The notes beneath the pieces were generated by a model. That model was not told the origin of the DNA. It saw nothing but the letters and a program-made list of their open reading frames with translations, and searched no databases. From NCBI RefSeq assembly GCF_003063645.1, contig NZ_NESJ01000011.1:1-64000 (forward strand): 64,000 nt of DNA. Reading direction: 5' to 3'. Shown here one piece after another: positions 11,004-20,951 of this stretch (its first letter is position 1; the number at the start of each line of letters is the position of its first letter). A program made the translations under genes and the position numbers. The stretch comes from Limnohabitans sp. 2KL-51 (GTDB taxonomy: Bacteria > Pseudomonadota > Gammaproteobacteria > Burkholderiales > Burkholderiaceae_C).

Positions 11004-12153
11004 GGGTCGAGAGCTGGGCTGTGTCACGCTGCAAAGCCAGGTGCAATTGTTGAAAACGGGACTGCAAGGCGTCCACCCGGTCAGGGTCGGTCAACCAGGA
11101 CAGACAAGCCTTGGCCAAGGCCTCGGGCGTGCAGCGATCCTGCAAAAACTCCGGCACTACAAAGTCCCCGCTCAGGATGTTGGGCAAACCCACCCAGGGC
11201 TGAAGCTGCTGGCGCTTCATGATCTGCCAGCTGAGCCAGTTCATGTGGTAACCAATGACCATAGAGCGCTTGAACAAAGCCGCCTCCAGCGTGGCCGTGC
11301 CGCTGGCGATCAAGGTCACATCACACGCGGCCAGCGCGGCGTGCGACTGGCCGTGGAGCACCTCCAAACCCAGCACACCGCCTTGCGCATCGATGAGCGC
11401 CTGAATGCGGGCCTGCAAGCTGGGGATGGCGGGCAAGACAAATTGCAAGTCCGGGTTTTGTCGCTGCATGATTTGGGCAGCCTGGACAAAGCGGGGCGTC
11501 AGGTTTTCAATTTCGGACTGCCTGCTGCCCGGCAAAACGGCCACCACAGGCCTGTCCGCAGCCAGACCCAGAGCTTGGCGTGCTGCCAATCGGTCCGGAT
11601 GCATGGGAATCGTTTGCGCCAAAGGGTGACCGACATAAGTGGCTGCTATGCCCGCTTGGGCCAACAAAGCGGGCTCGAAAGGAAAAATGCAAAGCATGTG
11701 GTCCACGCTACGCCGAATCTTCTCGATGCGCTCAGGCCGCCAAGCCCAGATCGAGGGGCACACAAAATGCACTGTAGGAATGCCTGCGGCTTTGAGTCCA
11801 GCCTCCAGATCGAGGTTGAAATCGGGTGCGTCCACCCCGATGAACACGTCGGGCGGCTGGGCCAGCAAACGTTGACGCAGCTGATCACGAATGGCGACGA
11901 TGCCCCGGTAGTGGCGCAGCACCTCGACATAACCCCGCACAGCCAACTTGTCGTGTGGCCACCACGCGTCAAAACCTTGCGCCTGCATCCGTGGCCCACC
12001 AATACCGACGCCACGCGCCTGCGGCCAGCGCCCGTTCAAGCCCTGAATCAGCAAGCCCGCCAGCAAATCACCCGAGGCCTCTCCGGCCACCATGGCAAAG
12101 GACAAAGCCCCCGCAGGGGCTTGAGTCACGGGGACCGCGGCTGACTGGGTCAA
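10975..12153 (-). CDS. lpxB: lipid-A-disaccharide synthase
   Basis: Joins UDP-2,3-diacylglucosamine and lipid X to form the lipid A disaccharide at the inner membrane. The 392-residue product shows the GT19 family N-terminus [26 protein letters not shown], and [12 protein letters not shown]. The chosen start is a TTG overlapping the lpxA stop (TTGA); the next candidates (an in-frame GTG, or the ATG inside [10 protein letters not shown]) would trim or break the first beta strand. The weak start and overlap imply translational coupling to lpxA. Confidence 0.95.
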   Translation of the reverse strand: MTQSAAVPVTQAPAGALSFAMVAGEASGDLLAGLLIQGLNGRWPQARGVGIGGPRMQAQGFDAWWPHDKLAVRGYVEVLRHYRGIVAIRDQLRQRLLAQPPDVFIGVDAPDFNLDLEAGLKAAGIPTVHFVCPSIWAWRPERIEKIRRSVDHMLCIFPFEPALLAQAGIAATYVGHPLAQTIPMHPDRLAARQALGLAADRPVVAVLPGSRQSEIENLTPRFVQAAQIMQRQNPDLQFVLPAIPSLQARIQALIDAQGGVLGLEVLHGQSHAALAACDVTLIASGTATLEAALFKRSMVIGYHMNWLSWQIMKRQQLQPWVGLPNILSGDFVVPEFLQDRCTPEALAKACLSWLTDPDRVDALQSRFQQLHLALQRDTAQLSTHALEKVLSR

Positions 12154-12944
12154 CGCACGATCCCACGCTGGGGTGAAGCGGTTTGTAAAAAGCCCAGCAT
12201 CATGTCCACATCGGGCTTTGCCTCGGGCTTTTCCAGAGCCAAAGCAGCAATGCGGGCCATGGCATCGCCGAGCGACAAGCCGTCTCGGTATAGCGCTTTG
12301 TGCATGGTCTTGACGGCGCTGATGCGTTCGGCCGAGAACCCGCGCCGGCGCAAGCCTTCAAAGTTCATCGATCGCGCTTGGGCTGGATGGCCTTGTGCCA
12401 TCACGAAAGGCGGCAGGTCGGCAAACAGCAAAGAGTTCATGGCCGTGAAACTGTGCGCCCCAATGCGGCAAAACTGGTGCACCACGGTGAAACCGCCCAG
12501 GATCACCCAATCCTCGACCACCACATGGCCTGCCAGTTGTGTGTTGTTGGCAAAGATCGTGTGGCTGCCCACTTGGCAGTCGTGGGCCAAGTGCACATAG
12601 GCCATGATCCAGTTATCGTGGCCCACCGAGGTCACGGCCCGGTCGCCAGGGGAGCCGATGTTGAAGGTGCAAAACTCACGGATCGTGTTGCGGTCACCGA
12701 TGTGCAATTCACAAGGCTCGTTGTTGTACTTTTTGTCCTGGGGCACCGCACCCAAGGAGTTGAACTGAAAGATTCGATTGTCGCGGCCGATCGTGGTGTG
12801 ACCTTCGATCACGCAGTGGCTGGCCACCGTGGTGCCCGCGCCGATGCACACATGGGGCCCAATCACGGTGTAGGGCCCGACGGACACCGAACTGTCAAGC
12901 TCGGCCCCCGGGCTGATGATGGCCGTTGGGTGGATCTTGCTCAT
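12150..12944 (-). CDS. lpxA: acyl-[ACP]-UDP-N-acetylglucosamine O-acyltransferase
   Basis: First step of lipid A synthesis: transfers a 3-hydroxyacyl chain from ACP to UDP-GlcNAc. The 264-residue product is a left-handed beta helix built from hexapeptide repeats, with the catalytic histidine in LAHDCQVG and a C-terminal helical domain ([12 protein letters not shown]). Start at MSKIHPTA, five bases after the fabZ stop; a longer frame overlapping fabZ was rejected because family members start at this point. Confidence 0.97.
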   Translation of the reverse strand: MSKIHPTAIISPGAELDSSVSVGPYTVIGPHVCIGAGTTVASHCVIEGHTTIGRDNRIFQFNSLGAVPQDKKYNNEPCELHIGDRNTIREFCTFNIGSPGDRAVTSVGHDNWIMAYVHLAHDCQVGSHTIFANNTQLAGHVVVEDWVILGGFTVVHQFCRIGAHSFTAMNSLLFADLPPFVMAQGHPAQARSMNFEGLRRRGFSAERISAVKTMHKALYRDGLSLGDAMARIAALALEKPEAKPDVDMMLGFLQTASPQRGIVR

Positions 12945-12949
12945 GGCGC

Positions 12950-13396
12950 TCAAGCCTGCGGGATTTTCCGCATGGTGCACATCAACTCGGCCTCAGCCGC
13001 AATCTCGTCGCCCACCTTCGCACGGGCCTTGAACTTGAAAATACCAGCCTTCATGCGGTCAAGCTCCACCTCCAGTATCAACTGGTCGCCTGGCTCCACC
13101 GGGCGCTTGAAGCGCGCACCATCAATGCCTGCAAAGTAATAGACTGTTTGTTCATCGGGCGTCTCACCCAGGGTATCGAAAGCCAACAAGGCAGCGGCCT
13201 GGGCCAATGCCTCGAGCATCAACACTCCCGGCATCACCGGACGATGCGGAAAGTGACCCTGAAAATGGGGCTCGTTGATGGACACGTTTTTCAGCGCCTT
13301 GATGCGCACGCCTTTTTCCAGTTCCAGCACGCGATCGACCAACAAGATGGGATAGCGGTGCGGCAACTGCTTGAGAATTTTGTGGATGTCCATCAT
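12950..13396 (-). CDS. fabZ: 3-hydroxyacyl-[ACP] dehydratase FabZ
   Basis: Dehydrates 3-hydroxyacyl-ACP in fatty acid elongation and competes with LpxA for 3-hydroxyacyl-ACP, which explains its place between lpxD and lpxA. The 148-residue hot-dog protein has [12 protein letters not shown] at the N-terminus, the active-site histidine in [12 protein letters not shown] and the acidic residue in MLEALAQ. It overlaps the lpxD stop by four bases (ATGA). Confidence 0.97.
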   Translation of the reverse strand: MMDIHKILKQLPHRYPILLVDRVLELEKGVRIKALKNVSINEPHFQGHFPHRPVMPGVLMLEALAQAAALLAFDTLGETPDEQTVYYFAGIDGARFKRPVEPGDQLILEVELDRMKAGIFKFKARAKVGDEIAAEAELMCTMRKIPQA

Positions 13397-14385
13397 GGTC
13401 GTGTTTCCTTGTAATTTTGAATCTCGCTCTCCAGCGCCTTGATGCGGTCACGCAAGCGGGAAAGTTGTTTGAGGCTGGCGGCGTTCTTTTCCCAATTGGC
13501 ATTGCTGTCCAGAGGGAACATGCCGGTGTATTGCCCCGGCTGCAAAATGGATCGGGTCACCACAGAGGCTGCCGAAATGTGCACATGGTCGGCCAAACTC
13601 AAATGGCCCAGCACCACCGCCCCGCCACCCACGGTGCAATGCGCGCCGATGCGCGCACTGCCCGCGACCCCCACACAGCCCGCCATGGCCGTGTGTGCAC
13701 CGATGTGCACGTTGTGGCCAATCTGAATCAGGTTGTCGAGTTTGACGCCGTTTTCAAGCACGGTGTCGTCCAGCGCACCGCGGTCAATGCAAGTGTTGGC
13801 TCCGATTTCCACATCGTCGCCAATGCGCACCGCCCCCAGTTGTTCGATTTTTTCCCATTGTCCTTGGTGCAAGGCAAAACCAAAACCGTCTGCGCCAACC
13901 ACCACCCCCGAATGAAGGACGCATCGCTCCCCCACCGAGCAACCTTCGGACAAGGTCACACGCGACTTGAGCACCGAGCCCGACCCGACCCTGGCGCCAC
14001 GCTCGACCACGCAAAAAGGGCCGATCACCGCGTCCTCGGCCACCCAAGCGCCCGGGTCGATGACCGCGGTGGGATGAATGCGAGGGCCATGGCGGGGTTG
14101 TTGGGTCTGCTTCCACAAACGGGTCAATCGCGCAAAGTACACATAAGGGTCGTCGGTCACGATGACGGAACGCCCCTGACTGGCCTGCGCTTCAAAAACG
14201 GGCGCCACGATCACGCAACCGGCTTGACTTGCAGCGAGTTGGACACGGTATTTGGGGTGGCTGAGGAAACTGATCTGGTCGGGCCCGGCCGAATGCAAGG
14301 GGGCCAAGCCAGCGATCACCCAATCGGGGTCACCGCACAAACGCCCGCCAAGTCGATCAACTAAAGAGGCAAGCGTCAAAAACAC
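13393..14385 (-). CDS. lpxD: UDP-3-O-acylglucosamine N-acyltransferase
   Basis: Third step of lipid A synthesis: adds the N-linked 3-hydroxyacyl chain to UDP-3-O-acyl-glucosamine. The 330-residue protein has an N-terminal uridine-binding domain ([20 protein letters not shown]), a hexapeptide-repeat helix with the catalytic histidine in [14 protein letters not shown], and a short C-terminal helix. It follows skp by 23 bases and overlaps fabZ. Confidence 0.97.
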   Translation of the reverse strand: MFLTLASLVDRLGGRLCGDPDWVIAGLAPLHSAGPDQISFLSHPKYRVQLAASQAGCVIVAPVFEAQASQGRSVIVTDDPYVYFARLTRLWKQTQQPRHGPRIHPTAVIDPGAWVAEDAVIGPFCVVERGARVGSGSVLKSRVTLSEGCSVGERCVLHSGVVVGADGFGFALHQGQWEKIEQLGAVRIGDDVEIGANTCIDRGALDDTVLENGVKLDNLIQIGHNVHIGAHTAMAGCVGVAGSARIGAHCTVGGGAVVLGHLSLADHVHISAASVVTRSILQPGQYTGMFPLDSNANWEKNAASLKQLSRLRDRIKALESEIQNYKETRP

Positions 14386-14408
14386 AGGGTTAAACCCGCC
14401 AAACGGGG

Positions 14409-14924
14409 TTACTTGGCCGCCGAGGCGTTGAGCGCCTTGATGACTTTTTCGGTGATGTCATGTTTGGGATTGATGTAGACAGCTTCTTGAAAAATCACAT
14501 CGTATTTTTCGGATTCAGCCACTTGTTTGACGGCGCGGTTGGCACGCTCGACCACAATTTGCTGCTCTTCATTTTTGCGGGCGTTAAGGTCTTCCTGGAA
14601 CTCACGGCGCTTGCGCTGAAACTCCCGGTCTTGGTCGATCAACTGCTTTTGGCGGGCAGTACGCTGGGACTCGGACAAAGTGGGGGTTTCGCGTTCGAAC
14701 TTTTCGGAAGCCAGTTTGAGGCTGTTGCCAGTTTCCACCAACTCTTTTTCTCGTCGCGAGAATTCCTGCTCGAGTTTGGCCTGCGCTTGCTTGGCAGTTG
14801 CCGCTTCGCGGAAGATGCGCTCGGTGTTGACAAAGCCCATCTTGAACTCCTGGGCCTGGGCCACAGAGGTCACACAGGCTGCGGCCAACAAGGCCACGGA
14901 CATTTTTTGAAGCAAGGTGTTCAT
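14409..14924 (-). CDS. skp: periplasmic chaperone Skp/OmpH
   Basis: Escorts unfolded outer-membrane proteins across the periplasm to BamA. The 171-residue precursor has a Sec signal peptide ending at VAQAQEF (about residue 24) and a long charged coiled-coil region (about 40-140) that forms the tentacles. Its start overlaps the bamA stop (TAATG), so it is translationally coupled to its functional partner. Confidence 0.95.
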   Translation of the reverse strand: MNTLLQKMSVALLAAACVTSVAQAQEFKMGFVNTERIFREAATAKQAQAKLEQEFSRREKELVETGNSLKLASEKFERETPTLSESQRTARQKQLIDQDREFQRKRREFQEDLNARKNEEQQIVVERANRAVKQVAESEKYDVIFQEAVYINPKHDITEKVIKALNASAAK

Positions 14925-17242
14925 TAGAAGGATGTTCCGATTTGGAATTGAAGTCGCTGGATTTTATCGCCTGTCTGCTGGCGTATCGGCGTGGCATAGG
15001 AAAAACGCAAAGGCCCCATCGGCGAAATCCAACTCAAGCCAACGCCTGCTGAAGCTCGCAAATCGCCCAAGGATATGTTTTCATTCTCGCCAAAAGCGCG
15101 TCCAATGTCGGTGAAACCAAACAGGCGCAATGTTCGGTCATTGCCAGCACCGGGAAATGGGGTGATGAATTCGGCGTTGAACACCACTTTTTTCGAACCG
15201 CCCAAGTAAATAGGGGCAAGGTTGGTACTGCTGGTCGGGCGAGTTGGGCCCAAGGTGGATTGCTCAAAACCCCGAACGCTTCCCAAGCCACCCACGTAAA
15301 AGTTCTTGAACAAGGGGTATTGCTGCCCTTTGAGTCCCTGCCCCCAGCCCAAATCGGTGTTGAAAGCCAAGGTGTATTTTTTGGTCAACGGGAAATACTG
15401 CTGGAATTGGTAACTGGCCCGTAAGTAACGGACGTCGCCGCCCACACTCACATCGGCGTTGACACGCTGCAAGCTGCCCCGGGTAGGAACCAATGCACTG
15501 TCCCGACCGTCTCGCGACCAGCCCAGCGTCAAAGGCAAGGCCGAGCTGGTGGCGCCAAATTTTTGCGCATATTCAAGGTAGGCATCAGGCAATCCCGTGC
15601 CCGACCGAATCTCGGTTTGCTCGGCGTTGACGCCCATGAACACGGTGTCGGTTTCGGTCACCGGCACGCCAAAGCGCAGACCCGCACCAGAGTTGATCAG
15701 GCTATAGGCGTTGACGTCCCCCAAATACGGCCGCGTGGTGCGCTGGAACACATCCACGGTTCTGGAAATGCCATTTCGGGTGAAATAAGGGTCAGTGGTG
15801 CTGAGCACCAAGTTGCGGTTGTACTTGCTGGTGTTGACTTCAACGGCCAGGTAATTGCCCGAACCAAAAGCATTCTCTTGGCGGATACCAAAACTCAATG
15901 TCACCTTTTCTGCAGAAGAAAAACCCGCACCCAAAGAAATACTGCCCGTGGGCTTTTCGGCCACCGTGAACAAGAGATCCACTTGGTCGGGCGCTCCTGG
16001 CACCTCCACCGTTTCAACGTTCACTTGAGTGAAAAAACCCAAACGGTCGACCCGATCTCGTGAAAGACGAATTTTGTCGCTGTCGTACCAAGCCGCTTCA
16101 AGTTGACGGAATTCACGGCGAATGACCTCATCGCGAGTGCGATCGTTGCCCGCGACCTGAATGCGGCGCACATAGGCCCGACGCGAAGGCTCGGCCTGCA
16201 GCACAAACTGCACCCGGTTGTTGCGCCGGTCGATTTGGGGCTTGGCTTCCACACGCGCAAACGCAAATCCAAACTTGCCAAAGTAATCGGTGAAAGCCTT
16301 GGTGGTTTCAGCCACCGTCTCTGCGTTGTAAGGCTTGCCTACGGCAATCTTGACCAAAGCCTTGAACTCATCATCGCGGTCGAGGTAATTGCCCTCGAGC
16401 TTGACACCAGAGATCACAAAACGTTCACCTTCGGTGATGTTGATGGTGATGGCCATGTCCTGCTTGTTGGGCGACATGGCCACTTGGGTGGAGTCGATGC
16501 GGAACTCCAGGAAACCCTGGGACAAATAAAACGAGCGCAAGGCTTCCAAATCTGCATTCAGCTTAGTGCGCGAGTAACGGTCGGACTTGGTATACCAACT
16601 CATCCAGCCACCCGTGTCCAGATTGAATTGGTCACGCAAAGCAGCGTCACTGAAAGCCTGGTTGCCCACAATGTCCATCTGTGTAATTTTGGCGGGACCG
16701 CCCTCGGTGATCGTGAAAGTCAGGTTCACCCGATTGCGATCAATGGGCGTGGCAGTGGAGACCACTTCGGCACCGTAAAGGCTACGGCTGATGTATTGGC
16801 GCTTGAGTTCTTGCTCGGCCTTGTCAGCCAAAGCCTTGTCAAAAGGTCGCCCCTCGGACAGACCCACATCCTTGAGGGACTTGATCAGCACTTCCTTGTC
16901 GAACTCCTTGAGCCCGATGAACTCCACGGAGGCTACCGATGGGCGCTCTTGGACCACCACCACCAGCACATCGCCCTGGGTTTCCAAGCGCACATCCTTG
17001 AACAAGCCCAAAGCAAACAAGGAACGAATAGCCGCAGCGCCCTTGTCGTCGGTGTAACGATCGCCGACCCGCAAAGGCAAAGACGCGAACACCGTACCCG
17101 CTTCAATACGCTGCAAGCCCTCCACACGGATGTCACGCACCGTAAAGGGATCGACTGCCCAAGCGGGCAAGCTGACCACGGCGCAAGCCAGTGCCCTCAA
17201 AGCAAAAGGAAATACTTGGGCACAAATTTGATGAAAAGTCAT
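14924..17242 (-). CDS. bamA: outer membrane protein assembly factor BamA
   Basis: Central barrel of the BAM complex, inserting beta-barrel proteins into the outer membrane. The 772-residue precursor has a signal peptide ending near AWAVDPF, five POTRA repeats (about residues 30-430), and an Omp85 barrel with the VRGF motif (GLGSVRGFEQ) and the C-terminal aromatic signature ending GTSF. The rseP gene that normally lies between dxr and bamA is missing; 209 bases of apparently non-coding sequence replace it, so bamA may have its own promoter there. Confidence 0.97.
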   Translation of the reverse strand: MTFHQICAQVFPFALRALACAVVSLPAWAVDPFTVRDIRVEGLQRIEAGTVFASLPLRVGDRYTDDKGAAAIRSLFALGLFKDVRLETQGDVLVVVVQERPSVASVEFIGLKEFDKEVLIKSLKDVGLSEGRPFDKALADKAEQELKRQYISRSLYGAEVVSTATPIDRNRVNLTFTITEGGPAKITQMDIVGNQAFSDAALRDQFNLDTGGWMSWYTKSDRYSRTKLNADLEALRSFYLSQGFLEFRIDSTQVAMSPNKQDMAITINITEGERFVISGVKLEGNYLDRDDEFKALVKIAVGKPYNAETVAETTKAFTDYFGKFGFAFARVEAKPQIDRRNNRVQFVLQAEPSRRAYVRRIQVAGNDRTRDEVIRREFRQLEAAWYDSDKIRLSRDRVDRLGFFTQVNVETVEVPGAPDQVDLLFTVAEKPTGSISLGAGFSSAEKVTLSFGIRQENAFGSGNYLAVEVNTSKYNRNLVLSTTDPYFTRNGISRTVDVFQRTTRPYLGDVNAYSLINSGAGLRFGVPVTETDTVFMGVNAEQTEIRSGTGLPDAYLEYAQKFGATSSALPLTLGWSRDGRDSALVPTRGSLQRVNADVSVGGDVRYLRASYQFQQYFPLTKKYTLAFNTDLGWGQGLKGQQYPLFKNFYVGGLGSVRGFEQSTLGPTRPTSSTNLAPIYLGGSKKVVFNAEFITPFPGAGNDRTLRLFGFTDIGRAFGENENISLGDLRASAGVGLSWISPMGPLRFSYATPIRQQTGDKIQRLQFQIGTSF

Positions 17243-17451
17243 TGTTCAATCGTTCTAAAAAAAACCCATTTCAGATTTGAAAATGAGGCTTTGAAAACCG
17301 GATCCAAATTCACAATCAGGCAACAGCAAGGCGGACGGCTCGATTGGCCTTGGTGTTTTGACTTGTCAATTAAAACAGGCCAAAAACATCAAAAGATAAT
17401 ACATCAGTACAGGCCTGGGGCCATCCCACACGTCCCAACACATTTGTTCTT

Positions 17452-18645
17452 TCATGAAAGACGGGACAGGTTTTTTTCAGCCTCTTGGCGACTGCGCGAA
17501 TCCAGGGTCAACAAGTCATCCAGACACTCAGGTGGATTACACACCAAACTGTCCAGGGTAGCGCGGTTGAGTTCATGGATTTGGTCAAAGCGGATGCGCT
17601 TGTTCAGGAAAGCCTCCACAGCCACTTCGTTGGCCGCGTTCAATATGGCACAGCTGCCCGGCGCACCACGCAAGGTCTCCCATGCCAGGCGCAAACCGGG
17701 AAAACGCAGCACATGCTCTGGCTCATCCATGGCTTCGAAAGTCATGGCAGCCAGGGAATGGAAGTCCAGCGCTGCGGCACCTGACTCGATGCGCTCTGGC
17801 CAACTCAGGCCATAGGCAATGGGTACGCGCATGTCGGGCGTGCCCAGTTGCGCCACCACCGAATGGTCGCGGTACTGCACCATGGAATGGATGACGCTTT
17901 GGGGATGAATGACCACCTCCAGCTGATCGGGCAAGAGGCCAAACAAATAACGCGCTTCGATCACCTCCAGGGCCTTGTTCATCATGGTGGCCGAATCCAC
18001 GGAAATTTTCCGACCCATGACCCAATTGGGATGTGCGCAGGCCTGCTCGGGCGTGACATCCCTGAATGTGCGGGGGTCGCGGGTGCGAAACGGACCGCCC
18101 GAGGCAGTAAGTATGATCTTTTGAACGCGCCGCTGCCAGCTCGAAGGGTCCTCGGGCAGGGACTGGAAAATGGCCGAATGCTCGCTGTCAATCGGCAGCA
18201 GCAAAGCCCCACCATCTCGCACGGCCTGCATGAAAACCTCTCCGCCCACCACCAAGGCCTCTTTGTTGGCCAACATCAAGCGTTTGCCGGCGCGAGCGGC
18301 TGAGATGCAGGGCGACAAACCTGCCGCGCCCACAATCGCGGCCATCACGGCATCGACCTGCGGGGCAGCCGCCACTTCGTCCAAGGCTGCAGCGCCCCAA
18401 CGCACTTGAACGGGCAAGCCTTCAGCCTGCACCCGTTCGGCCAGCTGGCGGCCTGCGGACTCTTGCACCATCACCGCCACATCAGGCTTGAATCGCGCAC
18501 ACTGGGCCAGCATCAGATCCACCTGACTGGATGCGGTCAGGGCGTGGATGCGGTATTGGTCAGGATGGCGACTGAGCACATCGAGCGTGCTCGTTCCAAT
18601 GGATCCGGTCGAGCCCAAAATCGTGATGCATTGTTGTTTGTTCAT
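17452..18645 (-). CDS. dxr: 1-deoxy-D-xylulose 5-phosphate reductoisomerase
   Basis: Converts DXP to methylerythritol 4-phosphate in the non-mevalonate isoprenoid pathway, using NADPH. The 397-residue protein has the GSTGSIGTSTLDV nucleotide motif, ANKEALVVGGE, PIDSEHSAIFQ and a complete C-terminal helical domain, so it is full length. The start MNKQQCI has a GGAGA motif upstream; eleven extra in-frame codons were trimmed. It is 16 bases downstream of cdsA. The neighbour rseP is absent on its far side. Confidence 0.96.
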   Translation of the reverse strand: MNKQQCITILGSTGSIGTSTLDVLSRHPDQYRIHALTASSQVDLMLAQCARFKPDVAVMVQESAGRQLAERVQAEGLPVQVRWGAAALDEVAAAPQVDAVMAAIVGAAGLSPCISAARAGKRLMLANKEALVVGGEVFMQAVRDGGALLLPIDSEHSAIFQSLPEDPSSWQRRVQKIILTASGGPFRTRDPRTFRDVTPEQACAHPNWVMGRKISVDSATMMNKALEVIEARYLFGLLPDQLEVVIHPQSVIHSMVQYRDHSVVAQLGTPDMRVPIAYGLSWPERIESGAAALDFHSLAAMTFEAMDEPEHVLRFPGLRLAWETLRGAPGSCAILNAANEVAVEAFLNKRIRFDQIHELNRATLDSLVCNPPECLDDLLTLDSRSRQEAEKNLSRLS

Positions 18646-18661
18646 GCCAGAGTTCTCCACA

Positions 18662-19510
18662 TCAAATCCACGCCACAAGCATCATGGCCAAGGGCAAAGT
18701 CGGCAACAAAGCGTCTACCCGGTCGAGCACACCACCATGACCGGGCAACAAGCCCGAGCTGTCTTTCATGCCCGCACTGCGCTTGACCAAGGACTCCACC
18801 AAATCACCGACCACGCTCATGGCCGACATGAAAAGCAAAGCAGGCACGGCCACTCCAATGCCCCGGGCCCATAACAGAGTGAAAAAACTGGTTGAGCTTG
18901 GGGCCTGGATCTGGTCAAAAATGATCCAGAGCCAAGACACCGCAAAGACCCCCAGGACGCCACCGAACACACCTTCCCAACTTTTGCCGGGACTGATCGT
19001 GGGGGCCAACTTGACAGCAAAGATCCGCCCGCCAAGGGTACGTCCAAAGAAATAGGCAAACACATCGGCCGCCCAGACCAAGGCCAACACCGACAACAAA
19101 AAGTTTACGCCGCGCTGGTGCGCTTGGGCCAAGGCCAACCAAGCCAAGGCCAGCAAAAACAAACCCGTCCACCAACGCACAGATTGAGGCCATAGCGCCC
19201 AACCAGACACGCCTCGTTGGACCATCCAGGCGCCCAGCAAGACCCAACTGGACCCAGCCAAAAGCCAAAGCAGTGGCGGGGTGGATTCCAGCCAACCGGC
19301 CACAGTTGCCATCGCACAAACGAAGACACACACCACAGCCCCAAGCCAAGCTTGCACAGGCCTCACGCCATTGAGCCGCCCCCACTCCCAAGCCCCTGCA
19401 GCAATCAGAACCACCGTCAACACCATGAAGGGCCAAGAATGGGACGCAAACAACGCAGGCAGCAGCAGGGCCAGCAGGGCAAGTGCAGTGATGACGCGCT
19501 GTTTGAGCAC
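18662..19510 (-). CDS. cdsA: phosphatidate cytidylyltransferase
   Basis: Makes CDP-diacylglycerol from phosphatidate and CTP, the branch point of phospholipid synthesis. The 282-residue polytopic protein has about seven to eight hydrophobic segments and the CDP-DAG synthase signature near its C-terminus (SAMSVVGDLVESLVKRSAGMKD). It starts with GTG preceded by a perfect AGGAG. A terminator sits just upstream of that ribosome binding site, exactly where uppS normally lies. Confidence 0.95.
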   Translation of the reverse strand: MLKQRVITALALLALLLPALFASHSWPFMVLTVVLIAAGAWEWGRLNGVRPVQAWLGAVVCVFVCAMATVAGWLESTPPLLWLLAGSSWVLLGAWMVQRGVSGWALWPQSVRWWTGLFLLALAWLALAQAHQRGVNFLLSVLALVWAADVFAYFFGRTLGGRIFAVKLAPTISPGKSWEGVFGGVLGVFAVSWLWIIFDQIQAPSSTSFFTLLWARGIGVAVPALLFMSAMSVVGDLVESLVKRSAGMKDSSGLLPGHGGVLDRVDALLPTLPLAMMLVAWI

Positions 19511-19521
19511 GGATTCTCCTG

Positions 19522-19547
19522 AAAAAAAGGCCGCCTATGGGCGGCCC
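19522..19547 (-). terminator. Rho-independent terminator after frr
   Basis: Stem GGCCGCC / GGCGGCC with a four-base loop followed on the minus strand by seven Ts. The T run ends only a few bases before the cdsA ribosome binding site. It could terminate the rpsB-frr transcript or act as an attenuator for the cdsA-dxr transcript. Confidence 0.85.
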
Positions 19548-19583
19548 GTCAGGCCGTGCAATGCCACGGCGCCAGATTCAAAA

Positions 19584-20144
19584 TCAAACTGCCATGATCT
19601 CTTGTTCCTTGGCAGTCACCAACTGATCTATCTCTGTCATACGCTTGTCCGTCAGTTTTTGCGTGTCTGCTTCGGCACGCTTTTGATCGTCCTCTGAAGC
19701 TTCTTTTTCCTTGACCAATTTCTTCACCGACTCATTCGCATCGCGGCGCAAATTGCGAATCGCAATCTTGCTGTTTTCACCTTCAGTGCGAGCCAACTTG
19801 GTCATTTCCTTGCGGCGCTCTTCGCTCATGGGGGGCATGGGCACACGGATCAAATCACCCATGGATGCGGGGTTCAAACCCAATTCGCTTTCGCGAATGG
19901 CTTTTTCGATTTTGGCACCCATGCCTTTTTCCCAAGGCTGTACGCTGATGGTTCGCGAATCCATCAAGGACACATTGGCAACTTGCGACAAGGGCACCAT
20001 CGAGCCGTAATAATCGACATGGATGGTATCGAGCAAGGCGGGATTGGCTCGCCCGGTTCGTATCTTGGTCAAATTGTTTTTGAATGCCGCAATGGACTGG
20101 TCCATTTTGGTTTCAGTTGTTTTCTTGATGTCTGCAATGGTCAT
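19584..20144 (-). CDS. frr: ribosome recycling factor
   Basis: With EF-G splits post-termination ribosomes. The 186-residue length is standard; the sequence begins [15 protein letters not shown] and includes [27 protein letters not shown] and [13 protein letters not shown], forming the three-helix bundle and the beta domain. It is 24 bases after pyrH. Confidence 0.98.
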   Translation of the reverse strand: MTIADIKKTTETKMDQSIAAFKNNLTKIRTGRANPALLDTIHVDYYGSMVPLSQVANVSLMDSRTISVQPWEKGMGAKIEKAIRESELGLNPASMGDLIRVPMPPMSEERRKEMTKLARTEGENSKIAIRNLRRDANESVKKLVKEKEASEDDQKRAEADTQKLTDKRMTEIDQLVTAKEQEIMAV

Positions 20145-20168
20145 GGGGTTCTCCTCGTCAGAACGGTG

Positions 20169-20891
20169 TCAAGCATAAACCAGAGTGCCTTCGTCTTCAC
20201 CCAGCACCACACGCATCAGGGCACCATTCTTGATGATCGAAAACACCTTAATCGGCAATTTCTGGTCGCGACACAAGGCAAAAGCCGTGGCATCCATGAT
20301 GCCCAAATTGCGTGAAATGGCCTCGTCGAAGCTGATTTCACTGTATCGCGTGGCAGAGGGATCTTTTTTAGGATCGGCGGTATAGACACCATCTACTTTG
20401 GTAGCCTTTAGTACCATCTCGGCTCCGATTTCGGCTCCGCGCAAAGCAGCGGCCGTGTCGGTGGTGAAGAAAGGATTGCCAGTGCCTGCTGCAAACACCA
20501 CCACCTTGCCCTCTTCCAGGTATTGCAAGGCCTTGGGGCGAACATAAGGCTCTACCACTTGGTCGATGCCGATCGCCGACATGACGCGTGCCGTCAGGCC
20601 TGCTTTGTCAAGCGCATCGGCCAGAGCCAGGGAGTTCATCACGGTGGCCAGCATGCCCATGTAATCAGCTGTGGCGCGGTCCATGCCCACAGCCCCGCCA
20701 GCGACACCGCGGAAAATGTTACCTCCACCAATAACCACAGCAACCTGAACGCCAAGACGGTTGATCTCGGCAATCTCTTCAGCCATGCGCACGATGGTGG
20801 CGCGGTTGATGCCAAAGGCATCGTCCCCCATCAAGGCCTCGCCGGACAGCTTGAGCAAAATGCGCTTAAAGGCTGGCTTGGCTGAAGACAT
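20169..20891 (-). CDS. pyrH: UMP kinase
   Basis: Phosphorylates UMP to UDP for nucleotide and cell-envelope synthesis; hexameric and allosterically regulated. The 240-residue amino-acid-kinase-fold protein shows [39 protein letters not shown] and [12 protein letters not shown]. The start MSSAKPAF has an AAGGA motif eight bases upstream; seven additional in-frame codons were trimmed. Confidence 0.97.
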   Translation of the reverse strand: MSSAKPAFKRILLKLSGEALMGDDAFGINRATIVRMAEEIAEINRLGVQVAVVIGGGNIFRGVAGGAVGMDRATADYMGMLATVMNSLALADALDKAGLTARVMSAIGIDQVVEPYVRPKALQYLEEGKVVVFAAGTGNPFFTTDTAAALRGAEIGAEMVLKATKVDGVYTADPKKDPSATRYSEISFDEAISRNLGIMDATAFALCRDQKLPIKVFSIIKNGALMRVVLGEDEGTLVYA

Positions 20892-20951
20892 GATGGATTC
20901 CTTGAATATCAATGTGGACGATGAAATAGTGACTGAAGGAATGAAGGGGAA

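Noticed and set aside
11002..12144. 380-codon plus-strand frame opposite lpxB
   Set aside because: Shadow of the GC-rich lpxB codons; lpxB is conserved and supported.
16103..17815. 570-codon plus-strand frame opposite bamA and dxr
   Set aside because: Shadow of two conserved genes, with no recognisable domains.
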